Below, one piece after another: positions 44,965-54,755 of a stretch of DNA of 64,000 nt; the stretch's first letter is position 1, and each line of letters starts with the position of its first letter. A model generated the notes under the pieces. The model saw nothing but the letters and a program-made list of their open reading frames with translations, was not told the DNA's origin and did not search any database. The stretch is from Chitinivorax tropicus (GTDB lineage: Bacteria > Pseudomonadota > Gammaproteobacteria > Burkholderiales > SCOH01): the NCBI RefSeq assembly GCF_014202905.1, contig NZ_JACHHY010000001.1:186001-250000 (forward strand). Direction: 5' to 3'. The translations under genes and the position numbers were made by a program.

Positions 44965-46458
44965 CTACTGGAACGCCACCTCGGCAAAGCTACGCAGTTT
45001 CCGGCTGTGCAGTTGGTTGATGCCCTGCTCGCGCAGCAGCTCCATCGCCTTGATCCCAATACGCAGATGCTGATCGACACGATCACGATAGAACTGGTTT
45101 GCCATGCCGGGCAGCTTGATCTCACCATGCAAGGGCTTGTCGCTGACACAAAGCAAGGTGCCGTAGGGGACGCGGAACCGGAAGCCATTGGCAGCAATGG
45201 TGGCGCTTTCCATGTCCAGCGCAATGGCGCGGCTTTGGCTGAAACGCCGCTGGGGCCGATTGTCCGGCAGCAGCTCCCAGTTGCGGTTGTCGGTGCTCGC
45301 CACCGTGCCGGTGCGCATGATCCGCTTCAATTCGCTGCCCTTGACCTGGGTGATCTCGGACACGGCTGCCTCCAGCGCAAGCTGGATCTCGGCCAGCGCC
45401 GGAATCGGCACCCACAGCGGCAGGTCTTCATCCAGCACATGGTCTTCACGCACATAGCCATGCGCCAGCACATAGTCACCCAGCTGCTGGCTGTTTCGCA
45501 GCCCGGCGCAGTGCCCAAGCATGACCCAAGCCTGCGGGCGCAATACCGCGATGTGATCAGTGATGGTCTTGGCATTGGCTGGGCCCACGCCGATATTGAC
45601 CATGCTGATCCCCCTGCGGTCAGCCCGGATCAAGTGATAGGCGGGCATCTGCGGCAGGCGCGGCAAGGCAGCACCCAAATGGTCAACAGCCCCGGCAGGT
45701 TGGCCCACCCGGCGGGTCACCACATTCCCTGGCTCGATAAAGGCGATGTAATCACTTGCCGGGTCTTGCATGGCGGCATGGCCCATGCGGATGAATTCGT
45801 CGATGTAGAACTGATAGTTGGTGAACAGCACGAAACTCTGGAAGTGCTCCGGCGCCGTACCGGTGTAATGGCGCAGCCGATGCAGCGAGTAATCCACGCG
45901 CGGCGCAGTGAACAAGGACAAGGGCTGGGCTTCGCCAGGGCCGGGCTCGTAGGTGCCATTGGCGATGCCATCGTCCATGGCAGTCAAGTCCGGCAGATCG
46001 AACACATCGCGCATCAACATCCGGCGGGCCGGGCTCAGGCTGCCCTCAATATGGTCATGCTCGGCAAACGAAAAATGCACAGGAATGGGCTGATTGCTGA
46101 CACCGACCTCCAGCTCGCATCGGTGGTTTTGCAACAGCAGCGAAAACTGTTCCAGATAATAGTCGGCAAACAGGTCAGGACGAGTGAGCGTGGTTTCAAA
46201 CCGGCCTGGCCCGGCCACGAACCCATAGCTCAACCGTGCGGCATCTGCAGGTGAAAACCGTGCGACGGTGTCGGTCTGCACCCTGACGTAGGGATAACAC
46301 GCCCGGACATGCCCTGGCAGATCCTCCCCTTTGACAAAGCGCTGCATAGCATCGCGCAGATGCGCCAGGCTGTGATCGTAGATGTGACGGGCGTGCTGCA
46401 AGGCGGCTTCGGCATCGGTGAAGGCTTGAGCGGCAATGAAAGCGGGCAGATAGGGCAT
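44965..46458 (-). CDS. amn: AMP nucleosidase
   Basis: 497 residues from ATG at 46458; the frame is open another 83 codons without family resemblance. Visible are the N-terminal dimerisation region and the C-terminal nucleoside-phosphorylase-like domain (RGISMVNIGVGPANAKTITDHIAVLRPQAWVMLGHCAGLR; ALDMESATIAANGFR). It splits AMP into adenine and ribose 5-phosphate, adjusting the adenylate pool. E. coli Amn is 484 residues. It stands alone between signalling genes. Confidence 0.92.
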   Translation of the reverse strand: MPYLPAFIAAQAFTDAEAALQHARHIYDHSLAHLRDAMQRFVKGEDLPGHVRACYPYVRVQTDTVARFSPADAARLSYGFVAGPGRFETTLTRPDLFADYYLEQFSLLLQNHRCELEVGVSNQPIPVHFSFAEHDHIEGSLSPARRMLMRDVFDLPDLTAMDDGIANGTYEPGPGEAQPLSLFTAPRVDYSLHRLRHYTGTAPEHFQSFVLFTNYQFYIDEFIRMGHAAMQDPASDYIAFIEPGNVVTRRVGQPAGAVDHLGAALPRLPQMPAYHLIRADRRGISMVNIGVGPANAKTITDHIAVLRPQAWVMLGHCAGLRNSQQLGDYVLAHGYVREDHVLDEDLPLWVPIPALAEIQLALEAAVSEITQVKGSELKRIMRTGTVASTDNRNWELLPDNRPQRRFSQSRAIALDMESATIAANGFRFRVPYGTLLCVSDKPLHGEIKLPGMANQFYRDRVDQHLRIGIKAMELLREQGINQLHSRKLRSFAEVAFQ

Positions 46459-46807
46459 GTCGGGCTCGCAAGTCTCTATATGACACCCAGCCGATAATCT
46501 GAGCATCGCTGGGTTGGGTTGATGAAGCATGGAACAGCCGGATCGGATGCTGATTTGATCATAACTGATATTATTTACAGCCAACGGAAAACAGCCGTGA
46601 TATGGCTTCAGTATGGCGCAACGGCGCTGGATTTGGCATTGCAGACATTCCCGCATGCCTGCCAGCGGGCAAGGGCTGGGCGAGCAGATGTGATTGCAAC
46701 AGCTCACCCCGCATCCAAGGGTCTATAACAAAGAGAGCCCATAACCACCCTGCCCGCCTGTCCATGACAGCAGGCGGCCAGGGCAACCGACATCAGGAGA
46801 CTGTCAC
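46459..46807. other. Divergent intergenic region between amn and MASE1 gene
   Basis: 349 bases with no convincing gene. It should hold divergent promoters, but I cannot pick out a clear -10/-35 pair. Confidence 0.45.
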
Positions 46808-49768
46808 TTGAAGAAATGGTTTCGTTACAGCGTGACAGAAAGCTTACAGATATTGGCCTTTGCCACACTTTACGCAACCGTTGTCGTGCTGACTTGGCAT
46901 TTTCTGGCCAACCAGAACCGCGCCACGTCGCTATGGCTGCCTGGCGGGCTGGCTTTGGCAGGGCTGATGGTGGCGGGGCTGCGATTTTGGCCAGCCATTG
47001 CCCTGGGCGATCTGTGCGGCCATTTCTTACTTGGGTTTCCCACCCAGGCCATGTCAGCCAGTATGTTTGACACCACAGTGGAGGCCGTGACTGCCGCCTG
47101 GTTGATCCAGCTGCACCAGCCTGGTGTGCCACCATTTTCCCGCCTTCGGCAATATGTCTGGTTCTGCGCGTCCATCGCCATTGCCAATCTGCTGGGTGAT
47201 ACCCTGGGCATGGTGCTCTCCTGGATCAATAGCGACATCCCCGACACACTCCCCTTGCAACAGATGATCCTGCACTGGCAAGGCGACGTGCTTGGCATGT
47301 TGATCCTGACGCCACTGGCTGTCCTGTGGCTGAATCCACCCCGTCATTGGCTGCAGCAGGAAAGGCTGATCGAAGCCGTGATCTGTTTTGGACTGACGAT
47401 CCTGGCAGGCCAGATCATCTTCCTCGGCTGGCTTCACCAGCAGGTCGGTCAATATGCGGAAGATTTCATGGCCTTTGTATTCGTAGCCTGGGCCGGGGTG
47501 CGGCTGGGGCGACACGGTGTATCGCTGGCGCTGGCCATCCTTTCCATCCAGGCACTGGTTGGGGGCATGGGCGATCACAGCTATTTCAGCCAATCTGCAC
47601 CGGTAGGCAGCCAAGCCAACTACTGGTTCTTCACCGTCATCATCACCTTGATCGGTATGTCGCTCGCCCTGGCTTTGCAAGAGCGCATGCAGGCCGAAGC
47701 AGATCTACGGGAGCGCGAACAGCGCTTGAGCGCCATGTTCGAGCTGTCACCGCTGGGCATGGCCCGCAATACCCTCGATGGACGCTATGTGGAAGCAAAC
47801 CCGGCGCTGTTGAATATGGTGGGGTACCCACTGGCTGAGCTGAATCGACTCAGCTATTGGGACCTCACCCCGCCCCGCTATGCATCGCTCGACCAGCACC
47901 AGGCCAAGCTGTTGATCCAGCAAGGGCGATATGGCCCGTATGAGAAGGAATACATCCACCACAACGGCCAGCTGATCCCCGTGCGGCTCAACGGCATGCT
48001 GATTACCGGTGGTGAGGGCGAACGCTATGTCTGGTCGATCATCGAAAACATCACCGACCAGCGGCATGCCGAAGAGGAGATGCAATTGGCCTCACTGGTC
48101 TACACCAACAGCAATGAGGCCATGTCGGTGTCAGATGCCAAGAACGCCATTCTGGCGATCAACCCGGCGTTCACCCGCCTCACCGGCTACCAGCGTGATG
48201 AGATCGTCGGCGGCAATACCCGCTTGTTGCGCTCCGACAGACATGATGAGCGTTTCTACCAGGAAATGAGCGATGCGATCCGCCTGAATGGCCAATGGCA
48301 AGGCGAGATCTGGGTGAAGCGCAAGAGCGGCGAAGATTTCGTCGCGTGGCTGGGGGTCAATACCATTTTGAATGAAGATGGCACTGTCCATCGTCGGGTT
48401 GCACAGTTTCAGGATATCAGTGAAAAAAAGAAATCCGAGGAATTGATCTGGCAACAAGCCAATTTTGACCCGCTGACCGGACTGCCCAACCGGCACATGT
48501 TCCACGATCGGCTCCAGCAGGAGATCAAGAAATCACACCGCACGGGGCTCTCACTGGCGTTGATCTTCCTCGATCTCGATCACTTCAAGGCGGTCAACGA
48601 CACCCTCGGACATGCGATGGGCGACCAATTGCTGAAAGATGTCGCCAGCCGCCTGACCGCCACCGTAAGGGAGAGCGATACAGTTGTCAGGCTGGGGGGG
48701 GATGAATTCACCCTGATCCTGAGCGAGCTGGAGGACACCCACATCGCAGAGCGGGTGGCGCGTGATCTGCTGGCCCGCCTGGTCGAGCCTTTCCAGCTGG
48801 GCGACGATCTGACTTACATTTCCGCCAGTATCGGCATCACCTTCTACCCAGACGATGCCACGGATGTCGATAGCCTGATCAAACACGCCGACCAGGCCAT
48901 GTATGCCGCCAAACAGCGAGGGCGGAATCGCTACAATTTCTTCACCCCATCGATGCAGGAATCCGTCGAAAAACGCATGCGATTGGCCAATGAATTGCGT
49001 ATCGCCATCAGTGGCGAGCAATTCACCCTGTACTACCAACCCATCGTCGAGCTGAGCAGTGGCCGCATCCAGAAAGCAGAAGCATTGATCCGGTGGGTAC
49101 ACCCCAAGCATGGCCGGATCAGTCCGGCTGATTTCATCCCGATTGCAGAGGAAACCGGTCTGATCAATGAGATCGGGAATTGGGTGTTCCTCGAAGCCGC
49201 ACGCCAGGTCAAGATCTGGCGCGAGCGCTATCAACCCGACATGCAGATCAGCGTCAACAAATCACCGATCCAGTTCCGCAGCGAGGCCCACCATGAGAGC
49301 GTCTGGATCGATCACCTGAAATCACTCAACCTGCCCGGCCACTGCATGGTGGTTGAAATCACCGAAGGTCTGCTGATGGATGCCGGTGAAGCCGTCAGCC
49401 GTCGGCTGCTGGCGTTCCGGGATGCGGGAATCCAGGTGGCGCTGGACGACTTCGGCACCGGCTATTCGTCCCTGTCCTATTTAAAGAAATTCGATATTGA
49501 TTATTTGAAGATCGACCAGTCGTTCGTGCGCAATCTGACACCGGACTCGCCCGATCTGGCGTTATGCGAGGCCATCATCGTGATGGCCCACAAACTTGGC
49601 ATTAAAGTGGTAGCCGAAGGCGTGGAGACAGAGCAGCAACGCAATCTGCTGATCGGGGCGCAGTGTGATTATGCGCAAGGCTATTGGTACAGCCGCCCCG
49701 TGCCCGCCACCGAATTCGACCTGCTGTTGCAGCAAAACCCACTATCGGTGGCTCGGCCTGCGGCGTGA
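46808..49768 (+). CDS. MASE1-PAS-PAS-GGDEF-EAL membrane protein
   Basis: 986 residues from TTG at 46808, supported by AGGAGA 7 bases upstream. An eight-helix-like MASE1 sensor (TSLWLPGGLALAGLMVAGLRFWPAIALGD) fills residues 10-290. PAS domains are near 305-420 and 430-545. GGDEF is G630-F634 with inhibitory site RESD five residues before it. EAL begins at E758 (KAEALIRW), with SVNKSP, VEITEG, LDDFGTGYSS, KIDQSF and AEGVET. Both enzyme domains look competent. Eight consecutive G run through the GGDEF codons, unlike the GGC codons in sister genes. Confidence 0.93.
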   Translation: MKKWFRYSVTESLQILAFATLYATVVVLTWHFLANQNRATSLWLPGGLALAGLMVAGLRFWPAIALGDLCGHFLLGFPTQAMSASMFDTTVEAVTAAWLIQLHQPGVPPFSRLRQYVWFCASIAIANLLGDTLGMVLSWINSDIPDTLPLQQMILHWQGDVLGMLILTPLAVLWLNPPRHWLQQERLIEAVICFGLTILAGQIIFLGWLHQQVGQYAEDFMAFVFVAWAGVRLGRHGVSLALAILSIQALVGGMGDHSYFSQSAPVGSQANYWFFTVIITLIGMSLALALQERMQAEADLREREQRLSAMFELSPLGMARNTLDGRYVEANPALLNMVGYPLAELNRLSYWDLTPPRYASLDQHQAKLLIQQGRYGPYEKEYIHHNGQLIPVRLNGMLITGGEGERYVWSIIENITDQRHAEEEMQLASLVYTNSNEAMSVSDAKNAILAINPAFTRLTGYQRDEIVGGNTRLLRSDRHDERFYQEMSDAIRLNGQWQGEIWVKRKSGEDFVAWLGVNTILNEDGTVHRRVAQFQDISEKKKSEELIWQQANFDPLTGLPNRHMFHDRLQQEIKKSHRTGLSLALIFLDLDHFKAVNDTLGHAMGDQLLKDVASRLTATVRESDTVVRLGGDEFTLILSELEDTHIAERVARDLLARLVEPFQLGDDLTYISASIGITFYPDDATDVDSLIKHADQAMYAAKQRGRNRYNFFTPSMQESVEKRMRLANELRIAISGEQFTLYYQPIVELSSGRIQKAEALIRWVHPKHGRISPADFIPIAEETGLINEIGNWVFLEAARQVKIWRERYQPDMQISVNKSPIQFRSEAHHESVWIDHLKSLNLPGHCMVVEITEGLLMDAGEAVSRRLLAFRDAGIQVALDDFGTGYSSLSYLKKFDIDYLKIDQSFVRNLTPDSPDLALCEAIIVMAHKLGIKVVAEGVETEQQRNLLIGAQCDYAQGYWYSRPVPATEFDLLLQQNPLSVARPAA

Positions 49769-49793
49769 TGTGCCCGTCTCCGCCTCCCAACGC

Positions 49794-50279
49794 TCAGTCG
49801 AGCGCCTCATCGACTGGCAGGATGGTGGTGCGCTTCACCCCTTCCAATGCAAAGCTGGATTTGACATCCAGCACCCCGGGCTGCTTCAGCACCTTATCCA
49901 TCACAAATCGTGAAAAGTGCTGCAGATCCGTCACCATGACCCGCAGCAGATAATCCATCTCTCCAGTCATAGAGTGACATTCCGTCACCTCCGGCCACTC
50001 CCTGACCGCCTGCTTGAAGCTGTCAGTCGAGCTTTCGGCTCGCTTGTCCAACGACACATTGACGAAAGCCAGCAAGCCAAACCCCAATTTTTCCGGGCTG
50101 AGAATGGCGGTGTAATGATCGATGACGCCTGTTTCCTCCAGCCTTTGCAGACGCCGCAGGCAAGGCGAGGGAGACAAGGCCACGCGCTTGGCCAGCTCTA
50201 CATTGGAGATGCGGCCATGCTGCTGCAGGACTTCAAGAATACGGCGATCGATTTTGTCGAGCCTGATTCGCTTTGACAT
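49794..50279 (-). CDS. Lrp/AsnC-family transcriptional regulator
   Basis: 161 residues. The N-terminal helix-turn-helix is LDKIDRRILEVLQQHGRISNVELAKRVALSPSPCLRRLQRLEE; the C-terminal RAM domain binds an effector amino acid (GLLAFVNVSL; VTECHSMTGEMDYLLRVMV). It is divergent from hppD across 166 bases, so control of the phenylalanine/tyrosine catabolic genes is the likely role, with an aromatic amino acid as effector (inference). Confidence 0.9.
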   Translation of the reverse strand: MSKRIRLDKIDRRILEVLQQHGRISNVELAKRVALSPSPCLRRLQRLEETGVIDHYTAILSPEKLGFGLLAFVNVSLDKRAESSTDSFKQAVREWPEVTECHSMTGEMDYLLRVMVTDLQHFSRFVMDKVLKQPGVLDVKSSFALEGVKRTTILPVDEALD

Positions 50280-50343
50280 TTTATTGCTCTTTGCGAATTA
50301 AAGTTAGTTATACGTTGCTTATTTTAAAGAAGTTCGGGCAATT

Positions 50344-50355
50344 TTTGAAATCAAA
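50344..50355. promoter_or_regulatory. Candidate Lrp-type operator upstream of hppD
   Basis: TTTGA-AA-TCAAA inverted repeat in an A/T-rich stretch between the Lrp-type regulator and hppD. It lies 90 bases before the hppD ATG and 65 bases before that of the regulator. Confidence 0.35.
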
Positions 50356-50445
50356 TATCGAGGATTTCAGCGTAGGATAGAAAAATGTGAGGTATCGCCA
50401 ACGGCGACCAAAGATAACATCACAAATCCATTTGGAGACACACTC

Positions 50446-51561
50446 ATGACCACGTTGCAGTTTGCACGTCCTCGCTCCGCCCCCACCTCACTGTGGGACA
50501 ACCCGATGGGCACCGACGGTTTTGAATTCGTCGAATACACCGCGCCCGACCCTCAAACGTTGGACACCCTGTTTACCCTGTTGGGCTTCAAGGCCGTCGC
50601 AAAGCACCGCTCCAAAAATGTGACATTGTATCGTCAAGGCGACATCAATTTCATCGTCAATGCTGAAAAAGAAAGTTTTGCGCAATCTTTTGCCCGAGTG
50701 CATGGGCCCTCTGCCTGCGCGATGGCTTTCCGGGTAGCTGATGCACGCGCCGCTTTTGACCGCGCAGTGAGCCTGGGTGCTGTTCCGCATGATCAGAACT
50801 ACGGCCCGATGGAGCTGAACATCCCCGCCATCAAGGGCATCGGTGATTGCCCCATCTATCTGGTGGATCGCTATGGCAGCCAGTCCATCTATGACGTGGA
50901 TTTCATTCCGCTGGACGATTCCAACGGGGTCAATTTCGGGGTCGGCCTGACCTATATCGACCACCTGACCCATAATGTCCATCGCGGACGGATGGGCGTC
51001 TGGTCGTCATTTTATGAAAAGCTGTTCAATTTCAAGGAAATCCGCTATTTCGACATCGAGGGCAAGCTGACCGGGCTGAAAAGCCAGGCCATGACCAGCC
51101 CATGCGGCAAGATCCGCATCCCGATCAACGAGTCTTCTGACGATAAAAGCCAGATTGAAGAATTCCTGCATGCATATAATGGAGAAGGCATACAGCACAT
51201 TGCTCTGGGTACCGACGATATCATCGGCACGATCGAGGCCCTTAAAGCACGCGGCATCACCTTCCTTGACACCCCTGACACTTACTATGACATGGTGAAT
51301 GAGCGGGTCAAAGGGCATGGCGAGGACATCGCGCGGCTCAAGGCCAACCGCATCCTGATCGATGGCGCCCCCAGCGAAGGGCAAGGCTATCTGCTGCAGA
51401 TCTTCACCGAAACCGTCATCGGCCCGATCTTCTTCGAGATCATCCAGCGCAAGGGCAATGAAGGGTTTGGCGAGGGTAATTTCAAAGCCCTGTTCGATTC
51501 GATCGAACTCGACCAGATCCGTCGCGGCGTGCTGCAAGACCCAAGCACCCAGGCCGCGTGA
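50446..51561 (+). CDS. hppD: 4-hydroxyphenylpyruvate dioxygenase
   Basis: 371 residues with a TTTGGAGAC ribosome site. Two vicinal-oxygen-chelate halves carry the iron ligands: the histidine in YIDHLTHNV, the histidine in GIQHIALGTDDI and the glutamate in GPIFFEIIQRKGN near the C-terminus. It converts 4-hydroxyphenylpyruvate to homogentisate. It is first of the catabolic series hppD-phhA-hmgA on the plus strand, facing its probable Lrp-type regulator. Confidence 0.95.
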   Translation: MTTLQFARPRSAPTSLWDNPMGTDGFEFVEYTAPDPQTLDTLFTLLGFKAVAKHRSKNVTLYRQGDINFIVNAEKESFAQSFARVHGPSACAMAFRVADARAAFDRAVSLGAVPHDQNYGPMELNIPAIKGIGDCPIYLVDRYGSQSIYDVDFIPLDDSNGVNFGVGLTYIDHLTHNVHRGRMGVWSSFYEKLFNFKEIRYFDIEGKLTGLKSQAMTSPCGKIRIPINESSDDKSQIEEFLHAYNGEGIQHIALGTDDIIGTIEALKARGITFLDTPDTYYDMVNERVKGHGEDIARLKANRILIDGAPSEGQGYLLQIFTETVIGPIFFEIIQRKGNEGFGEGNFKALFDSIELDQIRRGVLQDPSTQAA

Positions 51562-51574
51562 TCAGGAGGCTTTC

Positions 51575-52426
51575 ATGCTCAAACCGGACAACCCATTGCG
51601 TGGCAATTACAGCCACATCCGTGCGGATTACACCGTCGAGCAGGACTGGCAGGTCTACACCGCCGAGGAGCATGATCTCTATCGGCGGTTGTTCGAGCGC
51701 CAGAGCAGCAAACTGAAAGGCTACGCCGCCGAGGAATTCATAGAGAATGTGCATCGCCTGGCATCCGATGGGCTGCCCTGTTTCGATGATGCCAATCAGA
51801 TCCTGGCGGAGACTGGCTGGAAGATCGTGGCTGTTCCTGGCCTGATTCCGGACGACACCTTTTTCACCCACTTGGCACATCGCCAATTCCCGGTCACGGT
51901 GTGGCTGCGCAAGCCCGAGGAATTCGACTACATCGTCGAGCCCGATATCTTTCATGATTTCTTCGGCCATGTGCCGCTGTTGCTGAACCCGGTATTCGCA
52001 GATCATCTGCAAGCGTATGGCAAAGGCGGATTGCGCGCCATGAAGCTGGACGCCGTGCCTTATTTGGCGCGGCTTTATTGGTATATGGTCGAGTTCGGGC
52101 TGATCCTGACGCCAGAGGGGTTGCGCACCTATGGGGCCGGCATCTTGTCCTCGGGCGGTGAGATCATCCATTGCATCGACAGCCCAGCGCCCAATCGCAT
52201 CAAATTCGATCTGCGGCGCGTGATGCAAAGTGAATATCGGATCGACCGTTATCAGGACACCTACTTCGTCATCGACAGTTTCCAGCAATTGTTCGATGAA
52301 ACGGCGGTGGATTTCGGCCCAATCTACGAAGACTTGAAGAAACTGGAGCCGATCGACCCCAGCGTGGTCCTCCCCAGCGATACCCTGGTCAGCCATACCA
52401 ACCCTGTCGATCAAAAGGCCGCCTGA
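51575..52426 (+). CDS. phhA: Phenylalanine 4-monooxygenase
   Basis: 283 residues from ATG at 51575, with AGGAGG 6 bases upstream; the longer frame runs back into hppD. It matches the bacterial short form without a regulatory ACT domain. Iron ligands are in DIFHDFFGHVPLL, with the glutamate in YWYMVEFGLI, and GAGILSSGGEI follows. It hydroxylates phenylalanine to tyrosine using a pterin. The pterin-recycling gene phhB is not adjacent. The stop overlaps the hmgA start (TGATG). Confidence 0.95.
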   Translation: MLKPDNPLRGNYSHIRADYTVEQDWQVYTAEEHDLYRRLFERQSSKLKGYAAEEFIENVHRLASDGLPCFDDANQILAETGWKIVAVPGLIPDDTFFTHLAHRQFPVTVWLRKPEEFDYIVEPDIFHDFFGHVPLLLNPVFADHLQAYGKGGLRAMKLDAVPYLARLYWYMVEFGLILTPEGLRTYGAGILSSGGEIIHCIDSPAPNRIKFDLRRVMQSEYRIDRYQDTYFVIDSFQQLFDETAVDFGPIYEDLKKLEPIDPSVVLPSDTLVSHTNPVDQKAA

Positions 52427-53553
52427 TGAAAAAATGGATCAGTTTTCCGAAATCTGCTGGCGAATATTCCAAGCAAGCCCACTGCGACTTACCCACCGGC
52501 ACTTATGAGCGCGAAATGGGCAAAGAAGGCTTTTTCGGCCCGGCCTGCCACTTCCACCATCAGCATCCACCCACAGCCTGGATCAGTTTCGACGGCCCAC
52601 TACAGCCCCATGCCTTTGACCTGAATGAGCTGGCTCTCGCCGGCCCCAGCCCCTGGGATGCCCACCTGTTGTTCTCCAATCACGATACCCGCATCCGCTA
52701 TTGGCAACTGAAAGACGCCATGACCCATCTGGTGCGCAATGCAGATGGCGACGAGCTGCTGTTCATCCATGAAGGCGCGGGCGATCTGTATTGTGACTGG
52801 GGGCATTTGCCCTATCGAGATGGCGACTACATCATGTTGCCTCGTGGCAGCATGTGGCGGCTGACACCTAGCTCACCCACACAGTTGATGCTGATCGAGG
52901 CCACGCAAAGTTCGTACCAGCTACCGGAAAAAGGCATGGTCGGCCCGCACGCGATCTTTGACCCCGCTGTGCTGGAAACCCCCGCGCTGAATGATGCATT
53001 CCGCGCCCAGCAAGGTAATCAGACCTGGCAGGTCAAGGTGAAACGGGCTAGGCAGCTGTCCACCCTCACCTACCCGTTCAACCCGTTGGATACCACTGGC
53101 TGGCATGGCGACCTGGTAGCCTGCAAGGTGAATTGGCGCGACATCCGCCCCCTGATGAGCCATCGCTACCACTTGCCTCCCTCGGCACACACAACCTTTG
53201 TCGCACGCAATTTCGTGATCTGCACCTTTGCGCCCCGCCCGATCGAATCCGACCCAGGCGCACTGAAAGTGCCGTTCTACCACAACAACGATGACTATGA
53301 TGAGTTGATCTTCTACCATCGTGGCAATTTCTTCAGCCGCGACAATATCAAGCCCGGCATGATGACTTTGCATCCGAACGGTTTCACTCATGGGCCGCAC
53401 CCCAAGGCGTTCGAGGTGGGCATGAAAGCAAGCCGGACAGAGACGGACGAGGTGGCAGTGATGATCGACACCCGCTTCCCGCTTGACATCCACGAGCCAG
53501 CCCAGTCAGTCGAATGGCCTGGGTATGTGGACTCGTGGAAACCCAAAACCTGA
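52426..53553 (+). CDS. hmgA: Homogentisate 1,2-dioxygenase
   Basis: 375 residues, the shorter bacterial type. Cupin motifs are GDELLFIHEGAGDLYCDWG and DGDYIMLPRG. The iron-site region is VPFYHNNDDYDELIFYHRGNFFSR followed by LHPNGFTHGPHP. It opens the ring of homogentisate to maleylacetoacetate. Its start overlaps the phhA stop by one base, and a terminator follows 37 bases after its own stop. Confidence 0.92.
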   Translation: MKKWISFPKSAGEYSKQAHCDLPTGTYEREMGKEGFFGPACHFHHQHPPTAWISFDGPLQPHAFDLNELALAGPSPWDAHLLFSNHDTRIRYWQLKDAMTHLVRNADGDELLFIHEGAGDLYCDWGHLPYRDGDYIMLPRGSMWRLTPSSPTQLMLIEATQSSYQLPEKGMVGPHAIFDPAVLETPALNDAFRAQQGNQTWQVKVKRARQLSTLTYPFNPLDTTGWHGDLVACKVNWRDIRPLMSHRYHLPPSAHTTFVARNFVICTFAPRPIESDPGALKVPFYHNNDDYDELIFYHRGNFFSRDNIKPGMMTLHPNGFTHGPHPKAFEVGMKASRTETDEVAVMIDTRFPLDIHEPAQSVEWPGYVDSWKPKT

Positions 53554-53590
53554 GCCATCAATTCGGCCTATCATGGCAATCAGCCATTTG

Positions 53591-53614
53591 ACGCGGGGCG
53601 AGCCCCGCGTTTTT
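53591..53614 (+). terminator. Intrinsic terminator between hmgA and fumarylacetoacetase gene
   Basis: 8-bp stem ACGCGGGG / CCCCGCGT with loop CGAG, then TTTT. It splits the catabolic genes into two transcripts or acts as an attenuator. Confidence 0.85.
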
Positions 53615-53637
53615 AACGCATGACGCTGGAGATAACA

Positions 53638-54627
53638 TTGAAACTCGCCACACTGAAAGCCGGAGGCCGCGATGGTACCCTGGCGGTTGTCAGCCGTGAT
53701 CTGACGCAAGCGGTCAAGGTGCCCCATATCGCCATGACACTGCAAGCCGCCCTGGACGACTGGGCCAAGGTCGAGCCCCTGCTGCAAGCCGCTTATGAAG
53801 TGCTCAACAGCGGTGACATGCAAGATGCGTTCCAGTTCGACCCGCAGCAATGCCACTCACCCCTACCCCGCGCATACCAATGGGCTGATGGCTCAGCCTA
53901 CGTCAACCATGTCGAGCTGGTGCGTAAAGCGCGCGGCGCCGACATGCCGCCAGAATTCTGGACTGACCCATTGATGTATCAAGGTGGGTCAGACAGTTTT
54001 CTGCCCCCCACCGCACCGATTGCGGTACGCGATACCGCTTGGGGAGTGGACCTGGAAGGAGAAGTCGCCGTCATCACTGGCGACGTGCCCATGGGCGCCA
54101 CACCCGAGCAGGCTGCCAGCCAGATCAAACTATTGATGCTGGTGAACGACGTCACCCTGCGCAACCTGATCCCCGCCGAGCTGGCCAAGGGCTTCGGCTT
54201 TTTCCAGAGCAAACCCGCCACTGCATTTTCGCCCGTTGCCGTCACGCCTGATGAACTGGGCCACGATTGGGATGGCCGCAAGGTCACGCGCCCATTGACT
54301 GTCCATGTTCGTGGCGAGCTGTTCGGCGCTCCGGATTGCGGCACCGACATGGTGTTCGATTTCGCACAGTTGATCGCCCATGTCGCCAAGACCCGCGAGC
54401 TGTGCGCTGGCTCCATTGTCGGCTCTGGCACCATCTCGAACGTGGATCGCAGCCGTGGCAGCGCCTGCATCGTTGAGCGCCGCATGCTGGAGATCCTGGC
54501 GGAAGGACAACCCAGAACCCCCTTCCTGCAATATGGTGAACAGGTTCGCATCGAGATGTTCGACCGTGACGGCCAGTCGATCTTCGGCGCGATCGATCAG
54601 GTGGTCAGGCCCAACCCCACCAACTGA
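53638..54627 (+). CDS. Fumarylacetoacetate hydrolase family protein
   Basis: 329 residues from TTG at 53638 (reads LKLATLKAGGRDG), with TGGAGA 5-6 bases upstream; an ATG 18 bases earlier is in frame but has no site of its own. The metal-binding core shows VDLEGEVAVITGD, KGFGFFQSKPATAFSPVAV, GSIVGSGTISN and GEQVRIEMFD. It should split fumarylacetoacetate to fumarate and acetoacetate, the last step of tyrosine breakdown. The protein is the bacterial 330-residue type, not the longer animal type, so the call rests partly on context. Confidence 0.85.
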   Translation: MKLATLKAGGRDGTLAVVSRDLTQAVKVPHIAMTLQAALDDWAKVEPLLQAAYEVLNSGDMQDAFQFDPQQCHSPLPRAYQWADGSAYVNHVELVRKARGADMPPEFWTDPLMYQGGSDSFLPPTAPIAVRDTAWGVDLEGEVAVITGDVPMGATPEQAASQIKLLMLVNDVTLRNLIPAELAKGFGFFQSKPATAFSPVAVTPDELGHDWDGRKVTRPLTVHVRGELFGAPDCGTDMVFDFAQLIAHVAKTRELCAGSIVGSGTISNVDRSRGSACIVERRMLEILAEGQPRTPFLQYGEQVRIEMFDRDGQSIFGAIDQVVRPNPTN

Positions 54628-54679
54628 CACCCGGCAGCATGCTGGCCTGGCAGATGTACCAGGCCCATTTGACACCATG

Positions 54680-54702
54680 GCAGGTCACCCGACCTGCTTT
54701 TT
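54680..54702 (+). terminator. Intrinsic terminator after fumarylacetoacetase gene
   Basis: 7-bp stem GCAGGTC / GACCTGC with loop ACCC, followed by five T. It lies 52 bases past the stop and 54 bases before maiA. Confidence 0.8.
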
Positions 54703-54755
54703 GCTTATGTACGCTGAGCAAACGTGATCCTATCGACCTGCCTTTGGAGACATAG

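Noticed and set aside
45007-46254. 415-codon plus-strand frame opposite amn
   Set aside because: No recognisable protein features; amn motifs fill the minus strand.
51482-52414. 310-codon minus-strand frame opposite phhA
   Set aside because: Antisense shadow of phhA without start signals.
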